Positions 25,958 to 40,437 are shown, counted from the stretch's first letter. The stretch: 64,000 bases of DNA from Xanthomonas sp. CFBP 8443 (GCF_025666195.1 NZ_CP102592.1:1550001-1614000), one strand, 5' to 3'. Made by a program: numbers and translations. Notes: generated from the letters alone by a model not told the origin.

Positions 25958-26482
25958 TCAGTTCCCGCGCTGCGCCGGTTGCACCCGCACCCGCACTTCG
26001 TCGTCGTCGGCGCTCGGCGCGGGCTGCGGCGCCGCCGCGTTGGCCGGCGCTGCGACCGGCGCCGCTGCCGGCACCGCAGCCTGGTTGCCGCGATGGCGCA
26101 ACACCGTCACCAGCGCCACCGCGCCGATCGCCAGCAGCAGCGCGACGCGGATGCGCCACGCCCAGCGCTTGCCGGTGTCCGGCACCGCCTGCGAGCGGAA
26201 TTCGCTCAGGTACGGCAGCGTCTGCGCCGGGTCCTGGCGGGTGCTGTCGATCAGGCCTGACTCGCGCAGCAAGGCGCGCGCGCGCGGCTGGTCGTCGGCG
26301 TGCACCACCCACACCGTGGGTTGCACCTGCGTCGCCATCGGCTCGATGTAGCTGAACTGGCCGCTGCGCCGGCTGCGGTAGGAGCGGCCGTTGCTGAGCC
26401 GTACCTCGATGCCGTGCTCGCGCAGCAGCTTGGCCACGCCTTCGGCGGTTTCCACGCGCTGACTGCTGAAGATCTGCCGCAT
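25958..26482 (-). CDS. Pathogenicity-like membrane protein
   Basis: A 174-residue protein. Residues 1-80 (MRQIFSSQRVETAEGVAKLL, then TVWVVHADDQPRARALLRES) resemble DUF2007-type putative signal-transducing domains, which have a ferredoxin-like fold. A membrane helix (about 107-128) follows and the tail is Ala/Pro-rich. In xanthomonads a protein of this layout is annotated as pathogenicity-like. That name rests on old annotation, so no function should be assumed. It is ten bases downstream of tesB and probably in its transcript. Confidence 0.7.
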   Translation of the reverse strand: MRQIFSSQRVETAEGVAKLLREHGIEVRLSNGRSYRSRRSGQFSYIEPMATQVQPTVWVVHADDQPRARALLRESGLIDSTRQDPAQTLPYLSEFRSQAVPDTGKRWAWRIRVALLLAIGAVALVTVLRHRGNQAAVPAAAPVAAPANAAAPQPAPSADDDEVRVRVQPAQRGN

Positions 26483-26492
26483 CGTCGTCGTC

Positions 26493-27404
26493 TCAGTGCT
26501 TGGCCGGGACCTGCGCCGCGGCGCCGGCCTCGGGCACCACGCGGATCAGGCCTTCCTGCGCGGTGCTGGCGACCAGCACCCCGTCGCGGGTGAAGAACTG
26601 GCCGCGCGCCAGGCCGCGCGAACCCTGCGCGCTGGGGCTGTCCAGCGAATACAGCAGCCAGTCGTCGGCGCGGAACGGGCGATGGAACCACAGCGCGTGG
26701 TCGAGCGAAGCCATCTGCACGTTCGGCGTGTAGTAGCTGATGCCGTGCGGAAAGGTCGCGGTGCCGAGCAGGTGGAAATCCGAGGCGTAGGCGAGCAGCG
26801 CCTGGTGCAGTTCCGGCGCGTCGCCGACCGGCTCGCTGAGGCGCAACCACATCTGCTGGAACGGCGGGCGCTTGGGCGGGCTCAGTTCGTCGCGCGGATA
26901 CACGTGGCGGAACTCGAACGGGCCGCCGCGCGAGAGCCAGCGCTGCACCTTGGTCGGCAGCGTCGCCAGCACCTCCGGACGCGCGGCCGGGGTCGGCTCG
27001 ATGTCTTCCGGCTGCGGCACTTCCGGCATCTTCAGCTGGTGGGTGGCGCCGTCTTCCTGCTCCTGGAACGAGGCGGCGCAGAAGAAGATCACCTTGCCGT
27101 GCTGGACCGCGGTGACCCGGCGCACCGAGAAACTGCCGCCGTCGCGGGTGCGGTCCACGTCGTAGACGATGGGATGGTCGATGTCGCCGGCGCGCAGGAA
27201 ATAGGCGTGCAGCGAATGCACGCGACGCCCGTTGTCCACCGTCGCCTGCGCCGCCGACAGCGCCTGGCCCAGCACCTGCCCGCCGAACACGTACTTGGTG
27301 CCGATGTCGCGGCTCTGGCCGCGGAACAGGTTGTCCTCCAGCCGTTCCAGCGACAGCAGTTCGATCAGTTCGGACACGACGGGGGCGGGCGGCTTGGCGG
27401 ACAA
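26493..27404 (-). CDS. tesB: Acyl-CoA thioesterase II (TesB)
   Basis: A 303-residue double hot-dog thioesterase. LESLERLEDNLFRGQSRDIG at the start, FGGQVLGQALSAAQATV, VHSLHAYFLRAGD, ASLDHALWFHRPFRADDWLLYSL and GQFFTRDGVLVASTAQEGLIR are classic TesB signatures; the catalytic D/T/Q triad positions are kept (the final T and Q in ASTAQEG). It hydrolyses medium- to long-chain acyl-CoA in the cytosol. An alanine-rich tail of 15 residues follows the normal end. Confidence 0.95.
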   Translation of the reverse strand: MSAKPPAPVVSELIELLSLERLEDNLFRGQSRDIGTKYVFGGQVLGQALSAAQATVDNGRRVHSLHAYFLRAGDIDHPIVYDVDRTRDGGSFSVRRVTAVQHGKVIFFCAASFQEQEDGATHQLKMPEVPQPEDIEPTPAARPEVLATLPTKVQRWLSRGGPFEFRHVYPRDELSPPKRPPFQQMWLRLSEPVGDAPELHQALLAYASDFHLLGTATFPHGISYYTPNVQMASLDHALWFHRPFRADDWLLYSLDSPSAQGSRGLARGQFFTRDGVLVASTAQEGLIRVVPEAGAAAQVPAKH

Positions 27405-27476
27405 GAGGCGGGGCCTGGGCGAGGGGTGTCCACGATTATACCGGGCCGCCTGCGCCGGCCTGTGTGCCTGCGCCGC

Positions 27477-28256
27477 TCAGCGTTTGCCCAGCCGTGCCAC
27501 CAGCGCGTGCAGCGCGGCCTGGGTGTCCGGTGCCTGCCAGCCATCGACGAAGCGCTCGAGCTGGATGTGCTCGTCGGCCAGCGCCGCACGCAGGTCGGCG
27601 CGGGCGATCGCACGGGTCTGCAGCATCGGCTGCCGCGGCCGCTGCAGCAGATCCTGCAGCCACGCCACCGCGCGCGCGACCACCAGTTCCGCGTCGGCCA
27701 GTTCGTCGACCAGGCCGATCTCCAGCGCGCGTTCGGCGCTGACCAGTTCGCCGCCGACCAGCAGCCGCTCGGCGCGGTGCGCGCCGACCACGCGCCGCAG
27801 CAGGCGCTGGATCCCTTCCGGCGCGACCAGGCCGACCTGGGTCTCGTTGAGGCCGATGCTGACCGGGTGCGCCGGCTCCGGGCTGCGCGCCATCACCCGG
27901 TAATCGCAGCACAGCGCCAGCACGCAGCCGCCGGCCGGCGCATGGCCGGTCAGCGCCGCCACCACCGGGATGGCGCTGTCGGCCAGCGCGCGCGCCGCGC
28001 CGAAGAACTGCTGCCAGCTGTCGAGCAGCTTGGCGCGGTCGTTGCCGTGCCCGAGCAGGTGCGGCACGTCCATGCCGGCGGAGAAGATGCGCTCGCTGCC
28101 GGACAGCACCAGCGCGTGCACCGCGTCGGCCTGCGCCTGCGCGATCGCCGCGGCCAGTTCGGTGCACAGGGCGGTGTCCAGCGCGTTGACCGGCGCGCGC
28201 GCCAGGCGCAGCTGGCGGATGGGGCCGTGATCGAGAACCTGGATCAGCGAGGTCAT
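27477..28256 (-). CDS. Enoyl-CoA hydratase/isomerase family protein
   Basis: A 259-residue crotonase-fold protein. The oxyanion-hole segments are RIFSAGMDVPHLLGH and ALTGHAPAGGCVLALCCDYRVMA, followed by NETQVGLVAPEGIQRLLRRVVG. The position of the first catalytic glutamate of enoyl-CoA hydratase is not evident (GHAPAGG in place of GxxxGGG with a following Glu), while a Glu stands in the second (APEGIQ), so isomerase or another crotonase activity is as likely as hydration. It neighbours tesB, 72 bases apart. Confidence 0.85.
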   Translation of the reverse strand: MTSLIQVLDHGPIRQLRLARAPVNALDTALCTELAAAIAQAQADAVHALVLSGSERIFSAGMDVPHLLGHGNDRAKLLDSWQQFFGAARALADSAIPVVAALTGHAPAGGCVLALCCDYRVMARSPEPAHPVSIGLNETQVGLVAPEGIQRLLRRVVGAHRAERLLVGGELVSAERALEIGLVDELADAELVVARAVAWLQDLLQRPRQPMLQTRAIARADLRAALADEHIQLERFVDGWQAPDTQAALHALVARLGKR

Positions 28257-28400
28257 GCGGAACGTCCGGAGGCGCGGTGCGGGATGGCTATCATAGAGCC
28301 ACGAAGCTCAAACCATCCGCAGGCGTACGGCGGCTGACCATCGGGCTGGCGTCTCTGGCCGTGTTGGCGCCCGGGCCGCATTGCCTGCAGCCTGTGGGTT

Positions 28401-28432
28401 CTGCGCGTCGCGACTGAAGTCGCTCCTACAAG
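28401..28432. repeat. REP-like half unit
   Basis: CGCGTCGCGACTGAAGTCGC followed by TCCTACA is the right arm of the repeat at 2807; the left arm is not obvious. It lies in the 302-base gap between the crotonase and thioesterase genes, next to heptamer pair C. Confidence 0.65.
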
Positions 28433-28436
28433 GGCT

Positions 28437-28560
28437 GGGATTCGGGATTGGGGATTTGGGATTCGCAAAAGCGACCTTGCGTGGGACTGGGTTGGCCAAT
28501 CCCGAATTCCTGCTTTCCACAGCCGAACGGCTGGTCATCCCCAATCCCGGCTTTTCAATC
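28437..28560. repeat. Inverted heptamer pair C
   Basis: Four GGGATTN heptamers at 28437-28466 face AATCCC heptamers at 28496-28506 and 28538-28560, so the transcript could fold into a stem-loop. The right end touches the stop of the thioesterase gene at 28559. A TATGAT hexamer on the minus strand (28290-28295) may be the crotonase -10 box; no good -35 is seen. Confidence 0.65.
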
Positions 28561-28986
28561 AGCCGCAGGCTGCGCGGATCTCGTCCGGTAGCGGCGCGCT
28601 CTTGCCGGTCTGGGTGTCGATCCACACCACCACCACGTTGCCGTCGGAGTGCAGCACGCTGTCGTCCTTCTGGTCGACGATGCGGTGGCCGACGGTGATG
28701 CTGCTGCTGCCCATGCGTTCGACGAACAGCTCGACCACGACGTCGTTCGGCCACACGATCGGGCGCCGGTAGTTGACGTTGGTCGCGGCCACTACCGGGG
28801 CGATGCGGTTGCGCATCGAGAAGCCCTCCACGTTCAGCAGCCAGCGCACGCGCGCCTCCTCCAGGTAGGAGATGTACTTGGCGTTGTTGACGTGGCCCAT
28901 GCTGTCCATGTCGCGCCAGCGCACGCTGATCGGCACGCGCGCCAGCGGCTTGTGCGAGGGGGAAGCGGAATCGGCGGGGGTTGTGC

Positions 28987-28990
<4 letters not shown>
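28559..28990 (-). CDS. YbgC/FadM-type acyl-CoA thioesterase
   Basis: A 143-residue single hot-dog protein. [24 protein letters not shown] holds the catalytic aspartate of the 4-hydroxybenzoyl-CoA thioesterase-like family, followed by [16 protein letters not shown] and [10 protein letters not shown]. It probably hydrolyses acyl-CoA in the cytosol. The ATG at 28990 overlaps the uvrA stop by four bases (ATGA), so it is co-translated with the DNA-repair gene. Confidence 0.9.
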
Positions 28991-31953
<2,963 letters not shown>

Positions 31954-32151
31954 GAGGAGTCCGTGTTGTGCCGGCCGGGCGACAGCCCAGGGCCAGCGTG
32001 GGGGCGGAGAGGGGACGGCAATCGATCAGCGTACCCAGCTTGTCAGGTGGGGGCAATTGCCGGATTTGCCAGGATCCGGGCGGGCACGCGGCTGGCCGGT
32101 TCAGCCAATCGCGGCGCGGCGCCGGGGCCGCAGCCGCGCCGGGCTGGGGAC

Positions 32152-32181
32152 TTGACCCTAACCCGCTGAAGCCATTACAAT
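32152..32181 (+). promoter_or_regulatory. Candidate sigma-70 promoter of rplU-rpmA
   Basis: TTGACC (32152-32157), an 18-base spacer and TACAAT (32176-32181) precede rplU by about 65 bases. The uvrA gene diverges on the other side. Confidence 0.65.
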
Positions 32182-32247
32182 TCCGCTCCTGTCTGCCCGA
32201 AGAGGCACGGCAGGGGCGACCACAATAACTACAGAGGAAGTCTGGTC

Positions 32248-32568
32248 ATGTACGCAGTACTGGTAACCGGCGGTAAGCAATACCGCGTCGCGCAGGGCGA
32301 AACGCTCCGCGTGGAAAAGCTCGAAGTCGAAGCCGGCAACGAGATCAAGTTCGACAACATCCTGATGCTGGGCGACAGCGACGGCATCAAGCTCGGTGAC
32401 GCGCTGAAGGGCGCCACCGTCACCGCGAAGGTCGTGGCCCATGGCCGCGCCGACAAGGTGCGCATCATCAAGTTCCGTCGCCGCAAGCACCACATGAAGC
32501 GTCAGGGACATCGTCAGCATTACACCGAAATCGAGATCACCGGCATTGCCGGTGGCGACAAGAAGTAA
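32248..32568 (+). CDS. rplU: 50S ribosomal protein L21
   Basis: A 106-residue protein starting [18 protein letters not shown], with [18 protein letters not shown] and the basic [21 protein letters not shown] in the C-terminal half, all diagnostic of bL21. It binds 23S rRNA near bL20. The SD GAGGAAG stands 10 bases ahead of the ATG. rpmA follows after 12 bases. Confidence 0.99.
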   Translation: MYAVLVTGGKQYRVAQGETLRVEKLEVEAGNEIKFDNILMLGDSDGIKLGDALKGATVTAKVVAHGRADKVRIIKFRRRKHHMKRQGHRQHYTEIEITGIAGGDKK

Positions 32569-32580
32569 GGAGCAGCAGTC

Positions 32581-34150
<1,570 letters not shown>

Positions 34151-34207
34151 GCGCAGCGGCCGGTCCGGCGCGCAGCGGTCCGCAGCGGATCGCACGCACA
34201 CGAAAAA

Positions 34208-34229
34208 CCCGGCCGAGGCCGGGCTTTTT
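34208..34229. terminator. Bidirectional terminator between obgE and rpsT
   Basis: CCCGGCC (34208-34214), the loop GA and GGCCGGG (34217-34223) are followed by CTTTTT and preceded by AAAAA, so the stem can end transcripts from obgE on the plus strand and from rpsT on the minus strand. Confidence 0.9.
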
Positions 34230-34274
34230 CGTAGTGCCGGAAGCGTTGGCGCCTCCGGCAACAACCGCAGCCGG

Positions 34275-34547
34275 TTAGGCGGCGGTCTTGATCGCCTTGA
34301 TGCGGGCGGTCAGGCGGCTCTTGTGGCGCGCAGCCTTGTTCTTGTGGATCAGACCGCGCGAGCTGAAACGGTCGAGGATCGGCTGGGCAACGGCGAAAGC
34401 GGCTTCGGCGCCGGCGGCGTCGTTGGCGTCCAGGGCCTTGATGACCTTCTTGACGGCGGTGCGCAGCATCGAACGCTGAGCCGTGTTGCGCGCGTTGCGC
34501 ACGACGGTCTGCTTGGCGCGCTTCTTGGCGGACTTGATATTGGCCAC
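34275..34547 (-). CDS. rpsT: 30S ribosomal protein S20
   Basis: A 90-residue bS20: [20 protein letters not shown] at the start, the central helix [14 protein letters not shown], and [20 protein letters not shown] near the end. It binds 16S rRNA in the 30S body. It is a single gene facing obgE across a shared terminator. Confidence 0.99.
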   Translation of the reverse strand: MANIKSAKKRAKQTVVRNARNTAQRSMLRTAVKKVIKALDANDAAGAEAAFAVAQPILDRFSSRGLIHKNKAARHKSRLTARIKAIKTAA

Positions 34548-34595
34548 GGTGGTGGTTTCCTGGAAAGCTGTGTGGTGGATAAAAACAAGCGGGAG

Positions 34596-34624
34596 AGTAT
34601 GAAGGTTCTAAACAACTGCGTCAA
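34596..34624 (-). promoter_or_regulatory. Candidate rpsT promoter
   Basis: On the minus strand TTGACG (34619-34624), a 17-base spacer and CATACT (34596-34601) stand 49 bases before the ATG. A second TTGACA lies just upstream (34631-34636) without a good partner. Confidence 0.55.
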
Positions 34625-34648
34625 GCCAATTGTCAAGAGGGTCGCTGC

Positions 34649-36256
34649 ATGAGCACGCCGCGCATGCTCCGCGGGCTACTCTCGTTCAGCAGCATGACCA
34701 TGGTCTCGCGCGTGCTGGGGCTGGTACGCGATCAGGCTATCACCATTTCGTTCGGCGCCAACGCGACCACCGACGCTTTCTGGGTCGCGTTCCGCATTCC
34801 CAACTTCCTGCGCCGGCTGTTCGCCGAAGGCTCGTTCGCCACCGCGTTCGTGCCGGTGTTCACCGAGGTCAAGGAAACCCGGCCGCATGCCGACCTGCGC
34901 GCGCTGATGTCGCGGGTGTCCGGCACCCTGGGCGGGATCCTGCTGCTGGTCACCGCGCTGGGGCTGATCTTCACCCCGCAGGTGGCGCTGGTGTTCAATC
35001 CCGGCGCCAGCGACGACCCGGCCAAGTTCGGGCTGATCGTGGATCTGCTGCGGCTGACCTTCCCGTTCCTGCTGTTCGTGTCGCTGACCGCGCTGGCCGG
35101 CGGTGCGCTGAACAGTTTCAACCGCTTCGGCCTGCCGGCGCTGACCCCGGTGATCCTCAACCTGTGCATGATCGCCGGCGCGCTGTGGCTGGCGCCGAAG
35201 CTGGAGGTGCCGATCCTGGCGATGGGCTGGGCGGTGCTGGTCGCCGGCCTGCTGCAGCTGCTGTTCCAGCTGCCGGCGCTGCGCGGCATCGACCTGCTGA
35301 CCCTGCCGCGCTGGGGCTGGCGCCACCCGGACGTGCGCCGGGTGCTGACGCTGATGGTGCCGACCCTGTTCGGTTCGTCGATCGCGCAGATCAACCTGCT
35401 GCTGGACACGGTGATCGCCTCGTTCCTGTTCGCCGGCTCGCAGAGCTGGCTGTCGCAGGCAGATCGCTTCCTGGAGCTGCCGCTGGGCGTGTTCGGCGTG
35501 GCGCTGGGCACGGTGATCCTGCCGGCGCTGTCGCGGCACCACGTCAAGACCGACCATGCTGGCTTCTCCAATGCGCTGGACTGGGGCCTGCGCACCACGC
35601 TGCTGATCGCGGTGCCGGCGATGCTGGGGCTGATGCTGCTGAGCCAGCCGCTGGTGGCCACGCTGTTCCAGTACGGCAAGTTCACCGCGTTAGACACGCG
35701 CATGGCGGCGATGTCGGTGTTCGGGCTGAGTTTCGGCCTGCCCGCGTTCGCGCTGCTGAAGGTGCTGCTGCCGGCGTTCTATTCGCGCCAGGACACGCGC
35801 ACCCCGGTGCGCGCCGGCGTGGTCGCGCTGGTCGCCAACATGGTGCTGAACCTGCTGTTCCTGGCGATCCTGTACCAGCTGTGGGTGCCGGCCGAGCTGC
35901 GCGCGCAGGGCGTGCGCGCGGCATTGGAGGCAGTGCCGGGCCTGCACCTGGCGCTGGGCCTGGCCAGCGCGGTGGCCAGCTACATCAACCTGTCGCTGCT
36001 GTGGCGCTGGCTGCGCCGCGCCGAGGTGTACCGGCCGCGGCCGGGCTGGGCCGGCTACCTGCTGCGGCTGGGCCTGGCCTGCACGGCAATGGCCGCGGTG
36101 CTGGCGCTGGGCCTGCACTGGCTGCCGGGCTTCACCACGATGGACAAGTGGCACCGCATCGGCAGCCTGCTGGCGCTGGTCGGCGGCGGCGGCGCGGTGT
36201 ATCTGCTGGCGCTGCTGGCGCTGGGGTTCCGGCCGCGGGATTTGCGGGAGCATTAG
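34649..36256 (+). CDS. murJ: Lipid II flippase MurJ
   Basis: A 535-residue polytopic membrane protein with about 14 helices. The start MLRGLLSFSSMTMVSRVLGLVRDQ, FGANATTDAFWVAFRIPNFLRRLFAEGSF, ALVFNPG and PALYSRQDTRTPVRAGV-type region (here PAFYSRQDTRTPVRAGV) are conserved MurJ motifs, with cation-lined arginines. It carries lipid II across the inner membrane for peptidoglycan synthesis. It diverges from rpsT. Confidence 0.97.
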   Translation: MSTPRMLRGLLSFSSMTMVSRVLGLVRDQAITISFGANATTDAFWVAFRIPNFLRRLFAEGSFATAFVPVFTEVKETRPHADLRALMSRVSGTLGGILLLVTALGLIFTPQVALVFNPGASDDPAKFGLIVDLLRLTFPFLLFVSLTALAGGALNSFNRFGLPALTPVILNLCMIAGALWLAPKLEVPILAMGWAVLVAGLLQLLFQLPALRGIDLLTLPRWGWRHPDVRRVLTLMVPTLFGSSIAQINLLLDTVIASFLFAGSQSWLSQADRFLELPLGVFGVALGTVILPALSRHHVKTDHAGFSNALDWGLRTTLLIAVPAMLGLMLLSQPLVATLFQYGKFTALDTRMAAMSVFGLSFGLPAFALLKVLLPAFYSRQDTRTPVRAGVVALVANMVLNLLFLAILYQLWVPAELRAQGVRAALEAVPGLHLALGLASAVASYINLSLLWRWLRRAEVYRPRPGWAGYLLRLGLACTAMAAVLALGLHWLPGFTTMDKWHRIGSLLALVGGGGAVYLLALLALGFRPRDLREH

Positions 36257-36258
36257 AG

Positions 36259-36410
36259 CCGGGACCGGGGACCGGGGACCGGGGACCCGGTGTGGTTCGC
36301 GCTGAAGTTGAGGGATCGTGGGCGCTGAGGGTGTAGCCGGTTACTGGCCTGCTCGTAGTGTTGCAGCGATAGGCTTCTCCCGGTCCCCGGTCCCCGGTCC
36401 CCGGTCCCGG
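36259..36410. repeat. Inverted heptamer pair E (near-perfect 32-base inverted repeat)
   Basis: The array 36259-36290 consists of GGGACCG heptamers and the array 36379-36410 of the complementary CGGTCCC heptamers. The left arm matches the complement of the right at 30 or more of 32 positions; the spacer is 88 bases. TATACT at 36412-36417 directly follows the right arm and looks like a -10 box for ribF, so its -35 region would lie inside the repeat. Confidence 0.85.
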
Positions 36411-36473
36411 CTATACTCACGAGTTACCCATCATCGGCCGGCGCACTCCAGCGCCGGCGCTTCGGACCGAGGA

Positions 36474-37502
36474 ATGAGCAGGCTGTTTAGAGACGTCGAG
36501 GGCGGGACTTTGTTCCCGCAGGGAAGCGTGGTCTGCATCGGCGCCTTCGATGGCCTGCATCTGGGCCACCGTGCGCTGGTGCGCCATGCGCTGGCGCGTG
36601 CCCGCGCGCTGGGCGTGCCGGCGGTGGCGTTGAGCTTCGAGCCGCTGCCGCGCGAGTTCTTCGCGCCGGCCGCGCCGCCGCCGCGGCTGACCCTGGCGCG
36701 GGCCAAGATCGAAGGCCTGCACGCGCTCGGCGTGGACAGCGTGGGCCTGCTGCGTTTCGACCTGCGCCTGTCGTCGATGAGCGCGCAGGAGTTCGTGCAG
36801 CGCACCCTGGTCGAGCGGCTGCAGGCGCGCGAGGTGTGGATCGGGCCGGCGTTCCGCTTCGGCCACAAGCGCGGCGGCGACATCGCGCTGCTGCGCGAGA
36901 TGGGCGCGCAACTGGGCTTTTCCGCCGGCGAGATCGAGCCGGTGCACCTGCGCGAAGAACGCATTTCCAGCACCCGTATCCGCGAACTGCTGGTGGCCGG
37001 CGAATTCGCCCACGCCGCCGAACTGCTCGGCCGCCCGTACGCGATCGACGGCCGCGTGGTGCGCGGCAAACAGCTCGGGCGCACCCTCGGCTATCCCACC
37101 GCGAACCTGCGCTTCAACCGCACCCCGGCGCTGTCGGGCATCTATGCCACCTGGGTGCACGGCGTGACCGAGCAGCCGTGGCCGTCGGTGTCCAGCTTCG
37201 GCACGCGGCCAACGGTGCAGGGCGTGGAGCCGCTGCTGGAAGCGCATCTGTTCGATTTCCAGGGCGACCTGTACGGGCGCCACATCGCCGTGGAATTCGT
37301 CGCCAAGTTGCGCGACGAGGAAAAGTTCTCCGATCTGGCGGCGCTGACCGAACAGATGCACCGCGACGCCGCACTGGCCCGCCGCCTGCTCGCGTCCGCG
37401 CAGGACTCCCCACCGCCGCGCGCGGACGCCGATGGCGCCAGTCGCGCGCACCAGCCCGCGCCTTCCCGCGCGGACTCCCCCATGAAGACCACCGACCGGT
37501 AA
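36474..37502 (+). CDS. ribF: Bifunctional riboflavin kinase/FAD synthetase
   Basis: A 342-residue enzyme that makes FMN and FAD from riboflavin. The N-terminal adenylyltransferase has GAFDGLHLGHRALV (HxGH motif), VWIGPAFRFGHKRGGD and the ISSTRIRELL motif. The C-terminal kinase has GRTLGYPTANL and LYGRHIAVEFVAKLRDE. A proline-rich tail of about 35 residues is unusual. The ATG at 36474 follows GGACCGAGGA. ileS starts six bases downstream. Confidence 0.96.
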   Translation: MSRLFRDVEGGTLFPQGSVVCIGAFDGLHLGHRALVRHALARARALGVPAVALSFEPLPREFFAPAAPPPRLTLARAKIEGLHALGVDSVGLLRFDLRLSSMSAQEFVQRTLVERLQAREVWIGPAFRFGHKRGGDIALLREMGAQLGFSAGEIEPVHLREERISSTRIRELLVAGEFAHAAELLGRPYAIDGRVVRGKQLGRTLGYPTANLRFNRTPALSGIYATWVHGVTEQPWPSVSSFGTRPTVQGVEPLLEAHLFDFQGDLYGRHIAVEFVAKLRDEEKFSDLAALTEQMHRDAALARRLLASAQDSPPPRADADGASRAHQPAPSRADSPMKTTDR

Positions 37503-37508
37503 ATCCCC

Positions 37509-40340
37509 GTGACCCAGGACTACAAAGCCACCCTCCACCTGCCGGCGACGGACTTCCCGATGCGCGGCGATCTGCCCAAGCGCGAGCCGGACACGCTGGC
37601 CCGCTGGGAGAGCGAGGGGCTGTACGCGCAGCTGCGCGACAATGCCCAGGGCCGGCCGCTGTTCGTGCTGCACGACGGCCCGCCGTACGCCAACGGTGCG
37701 ATCCACCTCGGCCATGCGGTCAACAAGATCCTCAAGGACATCATCGTCAAGTCCAAGTACCTGGCCGGCTTCGATGCGCCGTACATCCCGGGCTGGGACT
37801 GCCATGGCCTGCCGATCGAGATCGCGATCGAGAAGAAGTTCGGCAAGGTCGGGGTCAAGCTGGATGCGGCGCAGTTCCGGCAGAAGTGCCGCGAGTACGC
37901 CAACGAGCAGATCGACATCCAGCGCCGCGATTTCAAGCGCCTGGGCGTGATCGGCGACTGGGATAACCCGTACCGCACGCTCGACTTCCATTTCGAGGCC
38001 AACGAGATCCGCGCGCTGGCGCGGATCGTCGACAACGGCCACCTGACCCGCGGCGTGAAGCCGGTGCACTGGTGCTTCGATTGCGGCTCGGCGCTGGCCG
38101 AGGCGGAGATCGAGTACGCCGACAAACAGTCGCCGACCGTGGACGTGGCCTACACCGCGCGCGACGGCGCGGCGCTGGCTGCCGCGTTCGGGGTGGAGCT
38201 GCCGGAGGATGTCGAGGTCGCGGTGCCGATCTGGACCACCACGCCGTGGACGCTGCCGGCGTCGCTGGCGGTGTCGCTGGGGCCGGACCTGAGCTACGCC
38301 CTGGTCGAAGGCCCGGCGCACGATGGCCGCCGCCGCTGGCTGGTGCTGGCCGATGCGCTGGCCGAGCGCGCGCTGCAGCGCTACGGCGTGACCGAGGTGG
38401 TGGTGCACGGCCGCGTCGCCGGTGCGGCGCTGGAGAACCAGCTGCTGGCGCATCCGTTCTATGACGAGCGCGACATCCCGCTGATCCTGGGCAGCCACGT
38501 CTCCGACGAGGACGGCACCGGCGCGGTGCACACCGCGCCCGGCCACGGCCAGGAAGACTACGTGGCGGCCAAGCAGTACGGCCTGATCGATCGCTACACC
38601 GCCGCGCAGATCAACCCGATCGACGGCCGCGGCGTGTACCTGCCGTCGACCCCGCCGGCCGACGGCGTGGCGCTGGCCGGGCTGCACATCTGGAAGGCCA
38701 ACGACACCATCGCCGAGGTGCTGGCCGCGCGCGGCGCGCTGCTGGCGCACGCGACGATGACCCACAGCTACCCGCACTGCTGGCGGCACAAGACCCCGAT
38801 CGCGTTCCGCGCCACCCCGCAGTGGTTCATCTCGATGGAGCAGGCCAACCTGCGCGCCGACGCGCTGAAGGCGATCGAGGGCGTGCACTGGTATCCGTCC
38901 TGGGGCCAGGCGCGCATCGCCGGCATGGTCGCCGGGCGCCCGGACTGGACCATCTCCCGGCAGCGCACCTGGGGCGTGCCGATCGCGCTGTTCGTGCACC
39001 GCGAGACCGGCGAGCCGCATCCGCGCAGCACCGAGCTGATGCGCCAGGTCGCCGACCTGGTCGAGGAGGGCGGGGTGGACGTGTGGTACACGCTCGACGC
39101 CGCCGAACTGCTCGGCGAAGAGGCCGCCGACTACGACAAGATCACCGACATCCTCGACGTCTGGTTCGACTCGGGCATCACCCACGAGGCGGTGCTGGCC
39201 GAGCGCGGCATTCCCAAGCCGGCCGACCTGTACCTGGAAGGTTCGGACCAGCACCGCGGCTGGTTCCAGTCCTCGCTGCTGACCGGTGTGGCGCTGGACC
39301 ACGCCGCGCCGTACCGGCAGTGCCTGACCCACGGCTTCACCGTGGACGAGCACGGCCGCAAGATGTCCAAGTCGCTGGGCAACGGCATCGAGCCGCAGGA
39401 CATCATGAAGACGCTGGGCGCGGACATCCTGCGCCTGTGGATCGCCGCGGCCGACTACAGCAACGAGATGTCGCTGTCGCAGGAGATCCTCAAGCGCAAC
39501 GCCGACGCCTACCGGCGCCTGCGCAACACCGCGCGTTTCCTGCTCGGCAACCTGCACGGCTTCGCGCCGGGCACGCACCTGCTGCCGCTGGCGGAGATGG
39601 TGGCGCTGGACCGCTGGATCGTGCATCGCGCCTACGAGCTGCAGGAGCAGATCAAGGCCGCCTACGAGCGCTACGACTTCGCCGCGATCGTGCAGGCGCT
39701 GCTGAACTTCTGCAGCGTGGACCTGGGGTCGCTGTACCTGGACGTGACCAAGGACCGCCTGTACACGATGGCCGAGGACTCGCGCGGTCGGCGTTCGGCG
39801 CAGAGCGCGATGTTCCATGTCGCCGAAGCGTTCGTGCGCTGGATCGCGCCGATCCTGAGCTTCACCGCCGACGAACTGTGGGGCTACCTGCCCGGCGCGC
39901 ACGTCGGCAATGTGCTGTTCGCGACCTGGTACGAAGGCCTGGCGCCGCTGCCCGAGGACGCGGCGCTGAGCGCGGCCGATTTCGACCAGTTGCTGGCGCT
40001 GCGCGAGCAGGTGGCCAAGGTGCTGGAGCCGATGCGCGGCAACGGCGTGATCGGCGCCGCGCTGGAGGCGGAGATCACCGTCGCCGCCGATGCCGCGACC
40101 GCCGCCAGGCTGCAGCCGCTGCAGGAGGAACTGCGCTTCCTGTTCATCAGCGGCGACGTGGTGGTGCGCGAGGCCAGCACCGACGAGATCTTCGTCAGCG
40201 CGCAGGCCACCACCAAGCAGAAGTGCGTGCGCTGCTGGCACCACCGCGCCGACATCGGCGTGGATCCGGCGCACCCGGAACTGTGCGGCCGCTGCGTCAG
40301 CAACATCGCCGGGCCGGGCGAGGAGCGCAGCTGGTTCTGA
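37509..40340 (+). CDS. ileS: Isoleucyl-tRNA synthetase
   Basis: A 943-residue class I synthetase. The HIGH motif is HLGH in [16 protein letters not shown], the KMSKS motif is intact ([11 protein letters not shown]), the CP1 editing domain shows TTPWTLPAS and [11 protein letters not shown], and the C-terminal zinc finger has CVRCWHH and CGRCVSN. It starts with GTG at 37509, six bases after ribF. It is a bacterial, mupirocin-sensitive-type enzyme by layout. lspA follows in the same transcript. Confidence 0.98.
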   Translation: MTQDYKATLHLPATDFPMRGDLPKREPDTLARWESEGLYAQLRDNAQGRPLFVLHDGPPYANGAIHLGHAVNKILKDIIVKSKYLAGFDAPYIPGWDCHGLPIEIAIEKKFGKVGVKLDAAQFRQKCREYANEQIDIQRRDFKRLGVIGDWDNPYRTLDFHFEANEIRALARIVDNGHLTRGVKPVHWCFDCGSALAEAEIEYADKQSPTVDVAYTARDGAALAAAFGVELPEDVEVAVPIWTTTPWTLPASLAVSLGPDLSYALVEGPAHDGRRRWLVLADALAERALQRYGVTEVVVHGRVAGAALENQLLAHPFYDERDIPLILGSHVSDEDGTGAVHTAPGHGQEDYVAAKQYGLIDRYTAAQINPIDGRGVYLPSTPPADGVALAGLHIWKANDTIAEVLAARGALLAHATMTHSYPHCWRHKTPIAFRATPQWFISMEQANLRADALKAIEGVHWYPSWGQARIAGMVAGRPDWTISRQRTWGVPIALFVHRETGEPHPRSTELMRQVADLVEEGGVDVWYTLDAAELLGEEAADYDKITDILDVWFDSGITHEAVLAERGIPKPADLYLEGSDQHRGWFQSSLLTGVALDHAAPYRQCLTHGFTVDEHGRKMSKSLGNGIEPQDIMKTLGADILRLWIAAADYSNEMSLSQEILKRNADAYRRLRNTARFLLGNLHGFAPGTHLLPLAEMVALDRWIVHRAYELQEQIKAAYERYDFAAIVQALLNFCSVDLGSLYLDVTKDRLYTMAEDSRGRRSAQSAMFHVAEAFVRWIAPILSFTADELWGYLPGAHVGNVLFATWYEGLAPLPEDAALSAADFDQLLALREQVAKVLEPMRGNGVIGAALEAEITVAADAATAARLQPLQEELRFLFISGDVVVREASTDEIFVSAQATTKQKCVRCWHHRADIGVDPAHPELCGRCVSNIAGPGEERSWF

Positions 40341-40437
40341 TCCGCCCCTGCGCGGCGGCGGCGCGTCCGGCGTCGCCGCCGCGCCGCGCACGTCGCTGTC
40401 CTACCCAACCTTTCTTCGCCCAAGGCGGACCCCACGC

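Noticed and set aside
36417..40391. Very long open frame on the minus strand opposite ribF and ileS
   Set aside because: It is antisense to well-conserved genes, rich in Arg/Gln/His/Ala, and has no domain; long antisense frames are expected at this G+C.
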